Numbered from the stretch's first letter, positions 33,449 through 43,392 are shown. The stretch is 64,000 bases of DNA from Paeniglutamicibacter sp. Y32M11 (GCF_019285735.1 NZ_CP079107.1:4092001-4156000); one strand, 5' to 3'. The notes: a model not told the origin generated them from the sequence alone. Made by a program: numbers and translations.

Positions 33449-34669
33449 CTACGTTAAGGGCAGTTGACCTAGTCCCCCGGCCCGCTGCCAGGCATCGATC
33501 CCGCCATCGAGGTGGACGACGTCGGTGTAGCCCGCTGCGGCCAAGGCCTCCAGCGCCTGCCCCGAACGAACGCCCGACTTGCAATGCAGCACCAGCGGCA
33601 CGCCACGCGGGATCCCGGCCAGCGCCGACCCATCCTTGATCCCGGCCAGCGGAACCAACACGGATCCTTCTATGCGAGCAATCTCGAACTCGACCGGCTC
33701 GCGCACGTCGAGCAGCACAAAATCATCCCGCCCCGATTGGCGTCCGTCCAGTCGATTCCGAAGTTCCTCAACGGATATCGTCGCATCAGCCGCGATATTT
33801 TGCCCCTCGGGGGAAGGCCACCCGCAGAACGTCTCGTAGTTGATGAGTTCGGTGATCCGGTCTGCTTCCGGATCCTTGGTGATGCTCATTTCGCGCCAGC
33901 GAGAGGTCAAAGCGTCAAGTATCAGCAATCTCCCCAACAGGGTCTCCCCAACCCCGGTGATGAGCTTGACCGCTTCGGTAACCATCATTGCCCCGATGGA
34001 GGCACACAACATGCCAAAAACGCCTCCTTCGGCGCATGAAGGCACGCTGCCGGGCGCCGGCGGTTCGGGATAGAGGTCACGATAGTTTGGGCCGTGTTTG
34101 TCCCAGAAGACGCTTACTTGGCCATCAAAACGCAAGATTGATCCCCATACGTACGGTTTGCCTAGGATGGCCACCGCATCGTTGACCAGATAACGCGTGG
34201 AAAAATTATCGGCCCCGTCGAGGATCACGTCGTAGTCGGCAAAGAGCTCTAGCGCATTGTTGGAATCTAGCCGCACCGGATGAAGTACGACCTCAACGCC
34301 GGGGTTGATCTCGGCGATTGATGCCCGTGCTGACTCGAGTTTACTTCGTCCAACGTCACTCACCCCGTGGATCACTTGACGCTGGAGGTTGCTCAGTTCC
34401 ACGGTGTCATCATCAATGATGCCAAGAGTCCCGATGCCGGCCGCTGCCAGATACATCAGCACCGGGGACCCCAGCCCACCGGCGCCGATGACCAGCACCC
34501 TAGCGTTGCGCAACCGCTGTTGCCCTTCCTGCCCCATTTGAGGCATGAGGATATGCCGGGAATATCGTTCAAGCTCGGTATTTGATAACGGCGGACCAAG
34601 GTCAACCAGCGGCGGCAGCCGATCAATGTCTTTCTTATCAATGATTTGATTCAATGAGAACGGCTCCAT
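33449..34669 (-). CDS. moeZ: E1-like sulfur-carrier adenylyltransferase with rhodanese domain (MoeZ/ThiF type)
   Basis: About 406 residues. The adenylyltransferase domain (about 25-270) has LERYSRHILMPQMG, VIGAGGLGSPVLMYLAAAG, ELSNLQRQVIH, and PSCAEGGVFGMLC, which replaces the zinc CxxC pairs of E. coli MoeB and is typical of actinobacterial MoeZ. The rhodanese domain (about 300-400) has VREPVEFEIARIEGS and the active Cys in LHCKSGVRSGQA. It adenylates and sulfurates the C-terminal Gly of a carrier such as ThiS or MoaD/CysO. ATG 34669 is preferred over 34681. It follows thiG and the PCD-VOC gene, so it probably serves ThiS here. An AT-rich spacer upstream may give it its own promoter. Confidence 0.88.
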   Translation of the reverse strand: MEPFSLNQIIDKKDIDRLPPLVDLGPPLSNTELERYSRHILMPQMGQEGQQRLRNARVLVIGAGGLGSPVLMYLAAAGIGTLGIIDDDTVELSNLQRQVIHGVSDVGRSKLESARASIAEINPGVEVVLHPVRLDSNNALELFADYDVILDGADNFSTRYLVNDAVAILGKPYVWGSILRFDGQVSVFWDKHGPNYRDLYPEPPAPGSVPSCAEGGVFGMLCASIGAMMVTEAVKLITGVGETLLGRLLILDALTSRWREMSITKDPEADRITELINYETFCGWPSPEGQNIAADATISVEELRNRLDGRQSGRDDFVLLDVREPVEFEIARIEGSVLVPLAGIKDGSALAGIPRGVPLVLHCKSGVRSGQALEALAAAGYTDVVHLDGGIDAWQRAGGLGQLPLT

Positions 34670-34766
34670 AAATCTTTCCATATCAACTACCGACGCATTT
34701 AATCATCGTTAGTAAATTTATTTACGGTCACCTAATTAACGATAGTGGCGACCGGTATTAGAGTGA

Positions 34767-35447
34767 TCAGGCACTGGCTTCCGGAGAACCGTCGACGTCA
34801 CGGCCTTCCTCGGTACAGATGCACAGACGATTTCCCTGCGAATCCGTGGCCACCACAAACCTCGGTGCCGCGTTATGGTCAAGTCCTGCGCCAGTTTCTT
34901 CCAAAGCGTCCAAGATGGGTGAGCTCTCGCTGAAGGGAACCGTGACGTCCAGATGGAAGCGGTTCGGATTGGGAGTTGTCGTACTCTGAAACCAAATCGC
35001 TGGCCCCCTGCCGAAGGGGTCGGTGAGGCTGCCATCATTCTGCTTCTTGTATCCCAGTGCCGCGCGCCAGGTTTCCGCAATGGCTTCCTCATTGTCGGTA
35101 TCAATGGCGATCTCCACCGTGCGCAATAGATCCGGGCGCGGGGTCGCGCCAACATTTTCCGCTTCGGCAGAAATTGACCTAGCTAAGGCAGCGTCTCGTG
35201 CACTCACCATGCTGCCGGCGTCATGCGAGGTCAGCGTGATGAAAAGCGTGTCATAGCGCCAGTCGATATCCGGATGGTGATTGGCCTCTTGGGCCAGCGC
35301 ACCAACCGTAGAAAACAGGGCCAACGCCGAAGCGGAAGAATCGCACTTCAAAACCGTACGTAACGCACCTAATCCGTATCGCCAGGCGGGCAGTACCTTC
35401 AGGTTAGCTTTAATCTGTTCACTGGTCAGAACGTCTTTTGCAGCCAT
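34767..35447 (-). CDS. Pterin-4a-carbinolamine dehydratase fused to a VOC/glyoxalase-like domain
   Basis: A 226-residue two-domain protein. Residues about 5-100 match the PCD/PhhB fold with the motif EANHHPDIDWRYDTLFITLTSHDAG (core NHHPDIDW), carrying the paired His. Residues about 110-220 form a glyoxalase/VOC-like module with VEIAIDTDNEEAIAETWRAALGY, NRFHLDVTVP and RFVVATDSQGNRLCI. PCDs dehydrate 4a-hydroxytetrahydropterin; the VOC part usually binds a metal and small ligand. The gene sits between thiG (24 bases) and moeZ in the thiamine operon, an unexpected neighbour. No pterin-dependent hydroxylase is in the window. Confidence 0.85.
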   Translation of the reverse strand: MAAKDVLTSEQIKANLKVLPAWRYGLGALRTVLKCDSSASALALFSTVGALAQEANHHPDIDWRYDTLFITLTSHDAGSMVSARDAALARSISAEAENVGATPRPDLLRTVEIAIDTDNEEAIAETWRAALGYKKQNDGSLTDPFGRGPAIWFQSTTTPNPNRFHLDVTVPFSESSPILDALEETGAGLDHNAAPRFVVATDSQGNRLCICTEEGRDVDGSPEASA

Positions 35448-35471
35448 GATCTTCTCCTTCGCGTAGCCGAT

Positions 35472-36554
<1,083 letters not shown>

Positions 36555-36558
<4 letters not shown>

Positions 36559-37787
36559 GCAGACTCCTGATGTTGGCGAGCGGGTGAGAATCGGTCGGGA
36601 CGGAAGTGCTCGAGAGCAGGATCCCGTACACCCGCCAAGAGTTCGGTGATGATGCGGGCTGCAATGGGAGCCAGCAGCACCCCGTGGCGAAAGAACCCGG
36701 TGGCGATGAGCAGTCCCGGAAGTACTGTTCCGTTTGCAGCTGCGACACGTCCCAAGAGGGGTGCGTTATCCGGTGTTCCCGGGCGCGCACGCGCAGTGAC
36801 TTCGCATAATTCGAGCTCATGCACCGCCGGCAGTAGCACCTGGGCATCGCGCAATAGTTGGTGCACGCCACCGGCGCTGGCACCGGCATTTGTGTCCTCG
36901 CGGGAGGTGGCCCCGATGACCACGGTGTGATCGTTGCGCGGCACCACGTACACCGGCAGGCCACGGACCACCCCGCGCACGGTGGCCGTGGTCAAAGGAC
37001 GCAGGTGTTCGGGAACGCGCAGGCGCAAAATGTCACCGTGGACCGGGCGCAGGGGAAGAACCAGGTGCTGCGGTAGTCCGCCCAGTTCAAGAGCGCCCAA
37101 ACCATTAGCCACAACAACCTCCGGAGCCCGTATTTCGCCTCCGTCATCCAGCAATATCCCCGTGACTGGCGATGCGGTATCGGTGGGGTCCTGGTGCAGC
37201 AGTTCGCGGGCGCGCGCCCTTATCAGGACGTCCTGTGCGCAGCGCCCTTCCCGCTGTGCGGCGACATCGAGAACCTGCTTCTGGATAGCCGCGGCCGCCA
37301 AACGAGGATCAACTTGATGATCCAGCTTTAGTAAATGCGCCGAGGCGATATTCGGGGCCAGCAGCGGTTCCATGGTGCGAGCCTCACGAATACTGATCCG
37401 TGTGGCCTCAAGACCTAGACGCAGCCGGGCCTGCTGAAGATCCTCCAGGGCTGTACGGTCCGCGGCATCAGCACCCAACATCAGTGTGGGCGTGGCGCGG
37501 AAGCCGATGTCCATACCCGTCTCGGCAGTAATACGCGTGGCAAATTCTGGCCATCTAGCGGCGGAAGCCAGGGTGAGGGCCAGTAGTTGCTCTTCTTGAT
37601 AATGCAACTCACTGATGGGTGCCAGCATGCCGGCAGCGGCAAACGTTGCCCCGGTGGCGGGTTCTGGGTCAATGAGCGTGATGCGATGACCCGCACGCTG
37701 CGCTTCGAGGGCAATGCTCAGGCCAATGATTCCGCCGCCAATGACGGCAACGTCGCTACAAATGGGGTCGGGCACGGTGCACGACAT
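36555..37787 (-). CDS. thiO: Glycine oxidase ThiO
   Basis: A 410-residue FAD-dependent DAO-family oxidase. The N-terminal dinucleotide motif VAVIGGGIIGLSIALEAQRAG, the GATFAAAGMLAPISELHY segment, and the C-terminal ARPGTPDNAPLLG and GLLIATGFFRHGVLLAP are as in ThiO. It oxidises glycine to dehydroglycine for the thiazole ring. Start ATG 37787 follows GGAGA; the longer frame would begin inside the TPP riboswitch. It is the first gene of the thiOSG unit and is under riboswitch control. Confidence 0.94.
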
Positions 37788-37797
37788 TATTGTCTCC

Positions 37798-37911
37798 TTC
37801 CCTACGCCGGTATGAGCCGGATCAGGTTCCACGCCACCTTGATAATTCGGTGACGCCTATCGGTCGGCGCAATCGGCGCCCTCTCAGCCAGCTTTCCTGG
37901 CTCCCGCGGTA
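37798..37911 (-). ncRNA. TPP riboswitch (thi box) upstream of thiO
   Basis: On the minus strand the leader holds GCTGGCTGAGAGGG, with the invariant CTGAGA, a variable hairpin, then ACCTGATCCGGCTCATACCGGCG, in which ACCTGAT and ATACCGGCGTAGGGA are the pyrophosphate-binding blocks. The last bases run directly into the AAGGAGA ribosome-binding site of thiO, so thiamine pyrophosphate would repress translation of the whole thi unit by hiding that site. Confidence 0.95.
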
Positions 37912-37917
37912 CTGAAC

Positions 37918-37930
37918 TAGTCTATGAGAC
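37918..37930 (+). promoter_or_regulatory. Divergent overlapping -10 boxes; leaderless thiE start
   Basis: TAGTCT (37918-37923) lies seven bases before the thiE ATG, with no ribosome-binding site between, so transcription would start at the ATG itself. On the other strand the same bases give TAGACT (37919-37924), whose expected start is near 37912, just where the TPP riboswitch begins. Neither strand has a good -35 box. Confidence 0.55.
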
Positions 37931-38611
37931 ATGAGCCAGATCACCGCGCAAGATGAAGCAACACCCGACTTATCCGCAGCAACGATTTCCGCCGCCCGCC
38001 TATATGTCTGCACCGATGCCCGCAGCGAGCGTGGGGATTTTGCCGAGTTCATCACCGCCGCCTACGCCGGCGGTGTGGATATCATCCAGTTACGCGATAA
38101 GAGCATTGATGCTGCCCACGAGCTTGAATTGCTGGGAGTGCTGAGGGAGGTCGCCGCGAAGTTCGGCAAGCCGTTCTCGGTGAATGATCGCGCCGATTTG
38201 GCCATGCTCTCAGGCGCTCCGGTATTCCATGTGGGCCAAACCGATCTTCCTTTGCCCAGTGTTAGGTCGTTGCTCGGACACGAGGTCGTTCTTGGCCTCT
38301 CCAGTCACGACCCGGGACAAATCACCGCCGCCGCAGCTAACCCGGATACCGATTACTTCTGCGTCGGACCGCTCTGGGCCACACCGACCAAGCCAGGTCG
38401 CGCGGCCGTGGGACTAGAAATGGTGGAACACGCCGCATCTCTGAAAACGTCCAAGCCGTGGTTTGCCATTGGAGGGATCGACCTCTCAAATGTTGATCAG
38501 GTGGTTGCTGCCGGTGCCTCGCGCATTGTGGTGGTGCGCGCGATCACCGATGCGGATGACCCTGCCGCGGCTGCCCAGGCACTACTTTCGAGGTTGCCAG
38601 AAATCGGCTAA
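37931..38611 (+). CDS. thiE: Thiamine-phosphate synthase
   Basis: A 226-residue TIM-barrel enzyme that joins the pyrimidine pyrophosphate and thiazole phosphate. Motifs are ARLYVCTDA, IIQLRDKS (magnesium-pyrophosphate site), FSVNDRADLA, VFHVGQTDLP, YFCVGPLWATPTKPGR and WFAIGGIDLSNVDQV. It is divergent from the thiO operon and shares its control region, but its messenger would not contain the riboswitch. Residues 1-20 extend beyond most ThiE proteins. Confidence 0.95.
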   Translation: MSQITAQDEATPDLSAATISAARLYVCTDARSERGDFAEFITAAYAGGVDIIQLRDKSIDAAHELELLGVLREVAAKFGKPFSVNDRADLAMLSGAPVFHVGQTDLPLPSVRSLLGHEVVLGLSSHDPGQITAAAANPDTDYFCVGPLWATPTKPGRAAVGLEMVEHAASLKTSKPWFAIGGIDLSNVDQVVAAGASRIVVVRAITDADDPAAAAQALLSRLPEIG

Positions 38612-38734
38612 GCGGCAGGGTCACCGGACCCCAGATGCGCCGGATTCCTCACGAATTGGCCGTTCCTCACCGCATTGAACCTGAGGCCAAGAGACGGTAG
38701 CCCGGGCAGAACATGGCACCTCAAGAGACCTTCC

Positions 38735-38775
38735 TTGACAAAATATCTGAGTCTACTCATAATTGAGTATGATCG
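38735..38775 (+). promoter_or_regulatory. Promoter and putative TetR operator of the hydrolase/oxidoreductase cluster
   Basis: TTGACA (38735-38740), a 17-base spacer and CATAAT (38758-38763) form a near-consensus promoter. Overlapping the -10 box are the 12-mer TGAGTCTACTCA (38748-38759) and, after four bases, the weaker TGAGTATGATCG (38764-38775). The first 12-mer differs by one base from the reverse complement of a 12-mer in front of the TetR/OYE genes at 43252-43263, which points to one shared repressor. Confidence 0.65.
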
Positions 38776-38837
38776 GTTGGGTGGAAGGTGGAGTCCTCCG
38801 TGCACAATTCACACGAGGCAGAAGGTCAAGAGTTGCT

Positions 38838-39712
38838 ATGACGATGTCACCACATGAAGAGGAATCCACCTCGATGCGGTTCGTGGCGGCGCCAACCCGG
38901 ACCATCACCGCCGCGGGTGCACACTTCGTGTACCGAGAGCTCGGCGATGAAATTGATCGTGAGGTGCCGCTAGTGGCACTGACACATCTTGGTGCAAACC
39001 TCGACAGCTGGGACCCGGAACTTATCGACGCGCTCGCCACCCAACGCCGGGTGATCCTGATCGGGTATCGAGGAGTTGGCTCGTCCAGCGGGACCCCGCG
39101 GGACCGGTTCGATCAGATGGCACAGGACGCGATCGCTGCCATCCGCGCTCTGGGCCTAACCCGGGTTGACCTGTTCGGATTGTCGATGGGCGGCATGGTC
39201 GTTCAAGAGGTTCTCCGGCTTGCTCCGGATCTGGTGGACCGGGTCATTCTCGCCGGGACCGGCCCTCAGGGCGGCCCCGGATTGACCCGGATGACGGGTA
39301 CCTTTGTGCGCGGAATTCTGCGCGGGGCTGCGAGCCTCACGAACCCGACGACGCTGCTCTTCTTCACCCGAAGCGACAACGCCAAGCACGCGGCGAGGGC
39401 GTACCAAGCACGGCTCAAGCTACGCCGTATCGGTAGGGATAAGCCGGTGCGACCCGGCGTCCTGGTGGCACAGCTACGTGCGGTCAAACGGTGGGGCAGC
39501 AACCGAATCCCCCCTCTGGGCCCAAGTTCCCAAGACCGGTGCTGATCCTGCACGGCGATTCCGACCGCATGGTCAGCGTCGGGAACGCCGATGCCCTGCT
39601 GCGGTCATTCCCCCAGGCCCAGCTGCAGGTTTTTCCGGACTCCGGTCACGGCGTCGCATTCCAGAATCGACAGTCCATCACCGGCACCGTCAATCAATTC
39701 CTCCGCCGCTAA
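38838..39712 (+). pseudogene. Alpha/beta hydrolase, frameshifted
   Basis: Two frames together encode a complete alpha/beta hydrolase like the intact one at 40820. The first covers FVYRELGDEI, the oxyanion region THLGANLDSWDPE, and the nucleophile elbow LFGLSMGGMVVQ up to AVKRWG (ending at 39545 in the wrong frame). The second, open to 39712, continues with FPRPVLILHGDSDRMVS (catalytic Asp region) and FPDSGHGVAFQ (catalytic His). The switch of frame occurs between about 39490 and 39520, where GGGG and CCCCCC runs lie; a one-base deletion explains it. It is either a recent pseudogene or a homopolymer sequencing error. It is the first gene behind the 38735 promoter. Confidence 0.8.
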
Positions 39713-39762
39713 ACACGGCGCCTTCACCAACGCCAAGACACTGACATCAAGGAGATAGATTC

Positions 39763-40758
39763 GTGCGAGCATTCACCATAAACAAGTACAAAGCGCCCCT
39801 ACGCGAGGCCAACATCCAGGAGCCCACCGTGGGCGAACGGGACGTGTTGGTGCAGATTCTCGCGGCCGGCGTCAACCAGCTTGATGAGAAAATCCGGGAC
39901 GGGGAGTTCAAGACGATCCTGCCCTACAAGACCCCGCTTACCCTCGGCCACGACGTCGCGGGCACCGTCCTGAGCGTCGGCTCACAGGTCCGCGGCTTCA
40001 AGGCCGGCGATACGGTGTTCGCCAGGCCGCGGGATCACCGGATCGGGACCTTCGCCGAACGCATCGCGATCGACGAGGCAGACGTAGCTCTCGCGCCGAC
40101 CACGATTGATGCCATCGAGGCAGCGTCCCTGCCGCTGGTGGCACTGACGGCCTGGCAGGCGCTGGTGGTCAGGGGAAATGTGCAGCCCGGCCAGAAGGTC
40201 CTGATCCATGCCGGTGCCGGCGGCGTCGGATCAATCACCATCCAGCTAGCCAAACACCTCGGCGCCCACGTGGCCACCACCTCGTCGGCCAAGAACGCCG
40301 ACTTTGTCCGTGGACTCGGAGCGGACGACGTCATCGACTACCGTACCCAGGACTTCGAAAAGGAGCTCTCCGGGTACGACCTGGTGCTGGACAGCCTCGG
40401 CGGGGAGAACTTGGAGAAATCCTTGCGGATCCTCCGCCCGGGCGGGAAAGCGATCGGGATCTCCGGCCCACCGGACCCTGACTTCGCCCGCAAGGCCGGC
40501 ATGAATCCGGTGCTCCGTTTGGCGATCACCGCGCTGAGCGCCAAGATCCGCAAGCAGGCCAAGAAGCTCGGTGTGAGCTACGAGTTCCTCTTCATGGACT
40601 CCAGCGGCGACCAGCTGCGCGAGATCGCGGCCCTCGTCGATAGTGGCGTGCTGCGACCGGTCGTGGGAAAGACCTTCCCCTTCGAGCAGGCTCCGCAGGC
40701 CCTCGAGGCACTGGCCAAGGGTGGCATCCGCGGCAAGGCCGTCATCACCGGCGCCTGA
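39763..40758 (+). CDS. Zinc-free NADP-dependent quinone oxidoreductase (MDR family)
   Basis: A 331-residue medium-chain reductase without zinc ligands. It has GVNQLDEKIRDGEF, the cofactor loop VLIHAGAGGVGSITIQLAKHLGA, and DLVLDSLGGENLEKSLRILRPGGK. This set is typical of quinone oxidoreductase-like and enone-reducing members. GTG 39763 follows AAGGAG. It lies 50 bases after the hydrolase pseudogene and 61 before the next hydrolase, so it belongs to the same unit. It probably reduces an activated double bond or quinone with NADPH. Confidence 0.9.
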   Translation: MRAFTINKYKAPLREANIQEPTVGERDVLVQILAAGVNQLDEKIRDGEFKTILPYKTPLTLGHDVAGTVLSVGSQVRGFKAGDTVFARPRDHRIGTFAERIAIDEADVALAPTTIDAIEAASLPLVALTAWQALVVRGNVQPGQKVLIHAGAGGVGSITIQLAKHLGAHVATTSSAKNADFVRGLGADDVIDYRTQDFEKELSGYDLVLDSLGGENLEKSLRILRPGGKAIGISGPPDPDFARKAGMNPVLRLAITALSAKIRKQAKKLGVSYEFLFMDSSGDQLREIAALVDSGVLRPVVGKTFPFEQAPQALEALAKGGIRGKAVITGA

Positions 40759-40819
40759 CCCGAAGCACGTCGCGGACCAGCAGCATTCCGCAAGTCCCAA
40801 CCGAGAAGGAGCAATTATC

Positions 40820-41677
40820 GTGACCACCACCAACGATCCAGTCATCACCGCATACGCCCAGGCCCCCACCAAGTCCATCACCGCGCGAGGCATCAGCTTT
40901 GCCTACCGCGAGCTTGGCCCCAAGGGTGGCATCCCCGTCGTATTCTTCGTGCACCTCGCCGCGACCCTGGACAACTGGGATCCGCGCATCGTCGACGCCA
41001 TCGCGCAGGGCCGCCACGTCATCACCTTCGACCAGCAGGGCGTCGGGGCCTCCTCCGGAACGGTTCCCGACACCCTCGAGGCCGCCGCCGACGACGCCTA
41101 TGCATTCATCAGCGCGCTCGGGTTCGAGAAGATCGACGCGTTCACCTTCTCCGTGGGTGGCTTCATCGCCCAAGACCTAGTCGTTAAACACCCCGAGCTC
41201 ATCCGCAAGCTAGTGCTCACCGGCACCGGACCCCGCGGCGGCAAGAACATCGACAAGGTCGTGGCTGTGACCTACTGGGACATCCTGCGGGCAACGCTGA
41301 CCCGTTCCGATCCCAAGGAGTTCCTCTTCTTCGACCGCGACAAGGTGGGCAAGAAGGCGGGCAAGGCCTTTGTGGATCGTCTCACGGAGCGTACCGCGGA
41401 CCGCGACAAGGCCATCACCACCGCGGCCTTGCGCACCCAGCTCAAGGCCATCGTGAGCTACGGCCGCTCGGCGCCCTCGGACCTGTCGGTATTCACCGGG
41501 CCGACGCTGATCGCCAACGGCGACAATGACCGGATGGTTCCCTCCATCCTCTCCGCTGACCTGCACCAGCGCATCAAGGGTTCGGAGCTGATCATCTACC
41601 CAAATTCCGGGCACGGTGGCATCTTCCAATACTGGGAGAAGTTCGCCCCGGTTGCCGCGGAGTTCCTCGCCGAGTAA
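40820..41677 (+). CDS. Alpha/beta hydrolase
   Basis: A 285-residue hydrolase from GTG 40820, preceded by AGAAGGAG at eight bases. The fold is complete: FFVHLAATLDNWDPRI (oxyanion region), the nucleophile elbow FTFSVGGFIAQD, PTLIANGDNDRMVPS (Asp) and YPNSGHGG (His). It is a paralogue of the frameshifted gene at 38838, sharing YRELG, DxWDP, GVGxSSGT and TGTGPxGG at the same spacing. It may supply the function lost there. The substrate is probably a small ester, lactone or epoxide. Confidence 0.92.
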   Translation: MTTTNDPVITAYAQAPTKSITARGISFAYRELGPKGGIPVVFFVHLAATLDNWDPRIVDAIAQGRHVITFDQQGVGASSGTVPDTLEAAADDAYAFISALGFEKIDAFTFSVGGFIAQDLVVKHPELIRKLVLTGTGPRGGKNIDKVVAVTYWDILRATLTRSDPKEFLFFDRDKVGKKAGKAFVDRLTERTADRDKAITTAALRTQLKAIVSYGRSAPSDLSVFTGPTLIANGDNDRMVPSILSADLHQRIKGSELIIYPNSGHGGIFQYWEKFAPVAAEFLAE

Positions 41678-41715
41678 TCCCCCGCAAGCGCATCAAACGA
41701 ACGGAAGGCATGATC

Positions 41716-42516
41716 ATGAGCGAAAGCATCAGCACCGCACCAGAGGTAACGAAGCGCTTCACCTCCTCCATCCTGTTATGGATGCGCACCGATCAACCGC
41801 GCCAGACGGGCATGGGTTATTGGAAGGGCCCGCATTCGGGCATTATCGCCAACACACCGGGTTTGACGGAGTATCGCCAGATCCACCTCGCCGAGGCCAA
41901 CCCCGGCCGATGGCCGGCGCACGACACCCTGGAAACCGCGATTCCGGCCGAGCGCAAAATCGACGGCATCGCCGAAGTCACTTTCGAGAACGTGCTCTCC
42001 CCGCTGGCCGGCCGCAAGCAGACGGCGCTGGCGTTCGAGGACGAGGTCAACGTGTTCCGCCGTACCCTGCTGTACGCCGGGCCCCCAAATTCATCGCGCT
42101 GGTACGACGTCGCACCCGGCTCGCAGCCCGGATCACGTGCCGTCCTCTACCTTCGCCGCAGGGAGGGTGTCGGCACGCTGGAATTTCACCGATTTGTCAA
42201 GAAGGTTCTGGTGCCCGCACTGGTAGACACCGGGGTATTGCGAGAACTTCGGACGCAGGTGTTCCTGCCCTGGAGCGAGAAGCTCTGGGACACCCCGAAC
42301 GTTGCCCATGACAACCCCGACGGGCAGCAGCTGCACGCCTCGGTCATCCTCGGGTTTGCCGATAACGGTGCTCGCGACGCATTTTTCACCGGCAGTCTGG
42401 CCGCACGACTCACCGAACTTATCGTCCCGATGGCTTCGGCGATCCACGCGTATGACGTGGATGCGACCCTGCGATACGTGAAGAACGGACAGATTCTGCC
42501 CCACGCCGAGGTCTGA
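41716..42516 (+). CDS. EthD-like / dimeric alpha-beta barrel protein (tentative)
   Basis: A 266-residue protein from ATG 41716, which has GGAAGG at seven bases; ATG 41710 is too close to that site. The first half has SSILLWMRTD, WKGPHSGIIANTPGLTEYRQIHLAEAN and LAFEDEVNVFRRTLLY; the second repeats the same order with AVLYLRRREG, FHRFVKKVLVPAL and HASVILGFADNGARDAFF. Two tandem ferredoxin-like repeats fit the EthD/ABM superfamily, but I cannot name a family with certainty. It is the last gene of the plus-strand unit and is followed by a terminator. Confidence 0.7.
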   Translation: MSESISTAPEVTKRFTSSILLWMRTDQPRQTGMGYWKGPHSGIIANTPGLTEYRQIHLAEANPGRWPAHDTLETAIPAERKIDGIAEVTFENVLSPLAGRKQTALAFEDEVNVFRRTLLYAGPPNSSRWYDVAPGSQPGSRAVLYLRRREGVGTLEFHRFVKKVLVPALVDTGVLRELRTQVFLPWSEKLWDTPNVAHDNPDGQQLHASVILGFADNGARDAFFTGSLAARLTELIVPMASAIHAYDVDATLRYVKNGQILPHAEV

Positions 42517-42550
42517 GCGGCTAGCGTTCTAGTGATAGTAGAAAAGAGGT

Positions 42551-42599
42551 GAGGCCTCTGGCCCGGCAGGTCCATTGGATCCGCCGGGCCAGAAGCCTC
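42551..42599. terminator. Bidirectional terminator between the EthD-like and TetR genes
   Basis: A 17-bp stem with one mismatch (42551-42567 with 42583-42599) closes a 15-base loop. It lies between convergent genes, 35 bases after one stop and 25 bases from the other. T-runs are weak on both sides. Confidence 0.65.
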
Positions 42600-42623
42600 G
42601 TCATTTGATGACCTGCTACCGGA

Positions 42624-43226
42624 TCAGCGAGGCAGGATTGCCGCAAGCTGCGTGCGGATCTGCGCAAGAATCTCTTGCGTGCTCGCACTGGCATTCACGC
42701 TTGTCGCCAGAACCAGGAACATGATTGCCGAGGCCACCCCTGCCAGTGTTGCTGCCGCCGGTGCCGAGATCTGGGCTCGCTCAACAAGGATCTCGGCGAC
42801 GGCCTCCTGGGTTTGCGCGACGATGGACAGGGCTTCGGCGTGGTGTGGTTCGGCGGGGTCTCCAAAGACCATCTCCCGCAGGTACGTGCGGCCATTCTCG
42901 ACTTGAACCCGGTTGCAGTCCACAACTTCTGCAATGAGGGCCAGCACCCCGTCAAGGGCGCTTTGCGCGTCGGTGGCCGCCGCGCGCCCGCGCTCCAGCG
43001 CTGCGGCGTAGTGGATGTTCTGTACCAGCAGCAGCAGCTCGCCCTTGGTCCTGGCATAGAGGAACAGGGTGCCGGTGCCGATATCCGCGGCATCGGCGAT
43101 CTGCTGGGTAGTGACTTCGTCGACGCCGTACTCGGCGAACAACTGACTGGCGGCCGCGGTGATGCGCTCGAGCTTGGCCTGCTTGTTCCGCTCGCGTCGA
43201 CCGAGGGGCTGGGGCTCGACTGGCAT
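42624..43226 (-). CDS. TetR-family regulator of the enone/xenobiotic cluster
   Basis: A 200-residue TetR protein. Start ATG 43226 follows AGGAGG. The helix-turn-helix is ERITAAASQLFAEYGVDEVTTQQIADAADIGTGTLFLYARTKGELL (core IADAADIGTGTLFLYARTK). The C-terminal ligand domain is helical and not diagnostic. It is divergent from the Old Yellow Enzyme gene and convergent with the plus-strand unit. Imperfect inverted 12-mers at 43252-43279 lie directly upstream, and a matching 12-mer occurs at the promoter at 38748, so it probably represses itself, the OYE-SDR side and the hydrolase side. Confidence 0.92.
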   Translation of the reverse strand: MPVEPQPLGRRERNKQAKLERITAAASQLFAEYGVDEVTTQQIADAADIGTGTLFLYARTKGELLLLVQNIHYAAALERGRAAATDAQSALDGVLALIAEVVDCNRVQVENGRTYLREMVFGDPAEPHHAEALSIVAQTQEAVAEILVERAQISAPAAATLAGVASAIMFLVLATSVNASASTQEILAQIRTQLAAILPR

Positions 43227-43251
43227 CGGGGGTTCCTCCTGGAATAAACTA

Positions 43252-43279
43252 TGACTAGACTCAGTTTTGATTATAGTCA
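43252..43279. promoter_or_regulatory. Putative TetR operator between the TetR and OYE genes
   Basis: TGACTAGACTCA (43252-43263), GTTT, TGATTATAGTCA (43268-43279) form an imperfect inverted repeat with a four-base centre. A plus-strand -10-like TATAGT (43272-43277) lies inside it. The same 12-mer plus four-base arrangement is found at 38748-38775. Confidence 0.65.
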
Positions 43280-43392
43280 CTGTTGTTTGGGCTCGGAAAT
43301 ATCTCTACTCATTCTCCCACGATGGTGCGAGACCACCGGGTCTCGCGCCGGAAACGGTGCCTCTCCACTGAGTTGCAAAGGAAACCCTCCAT

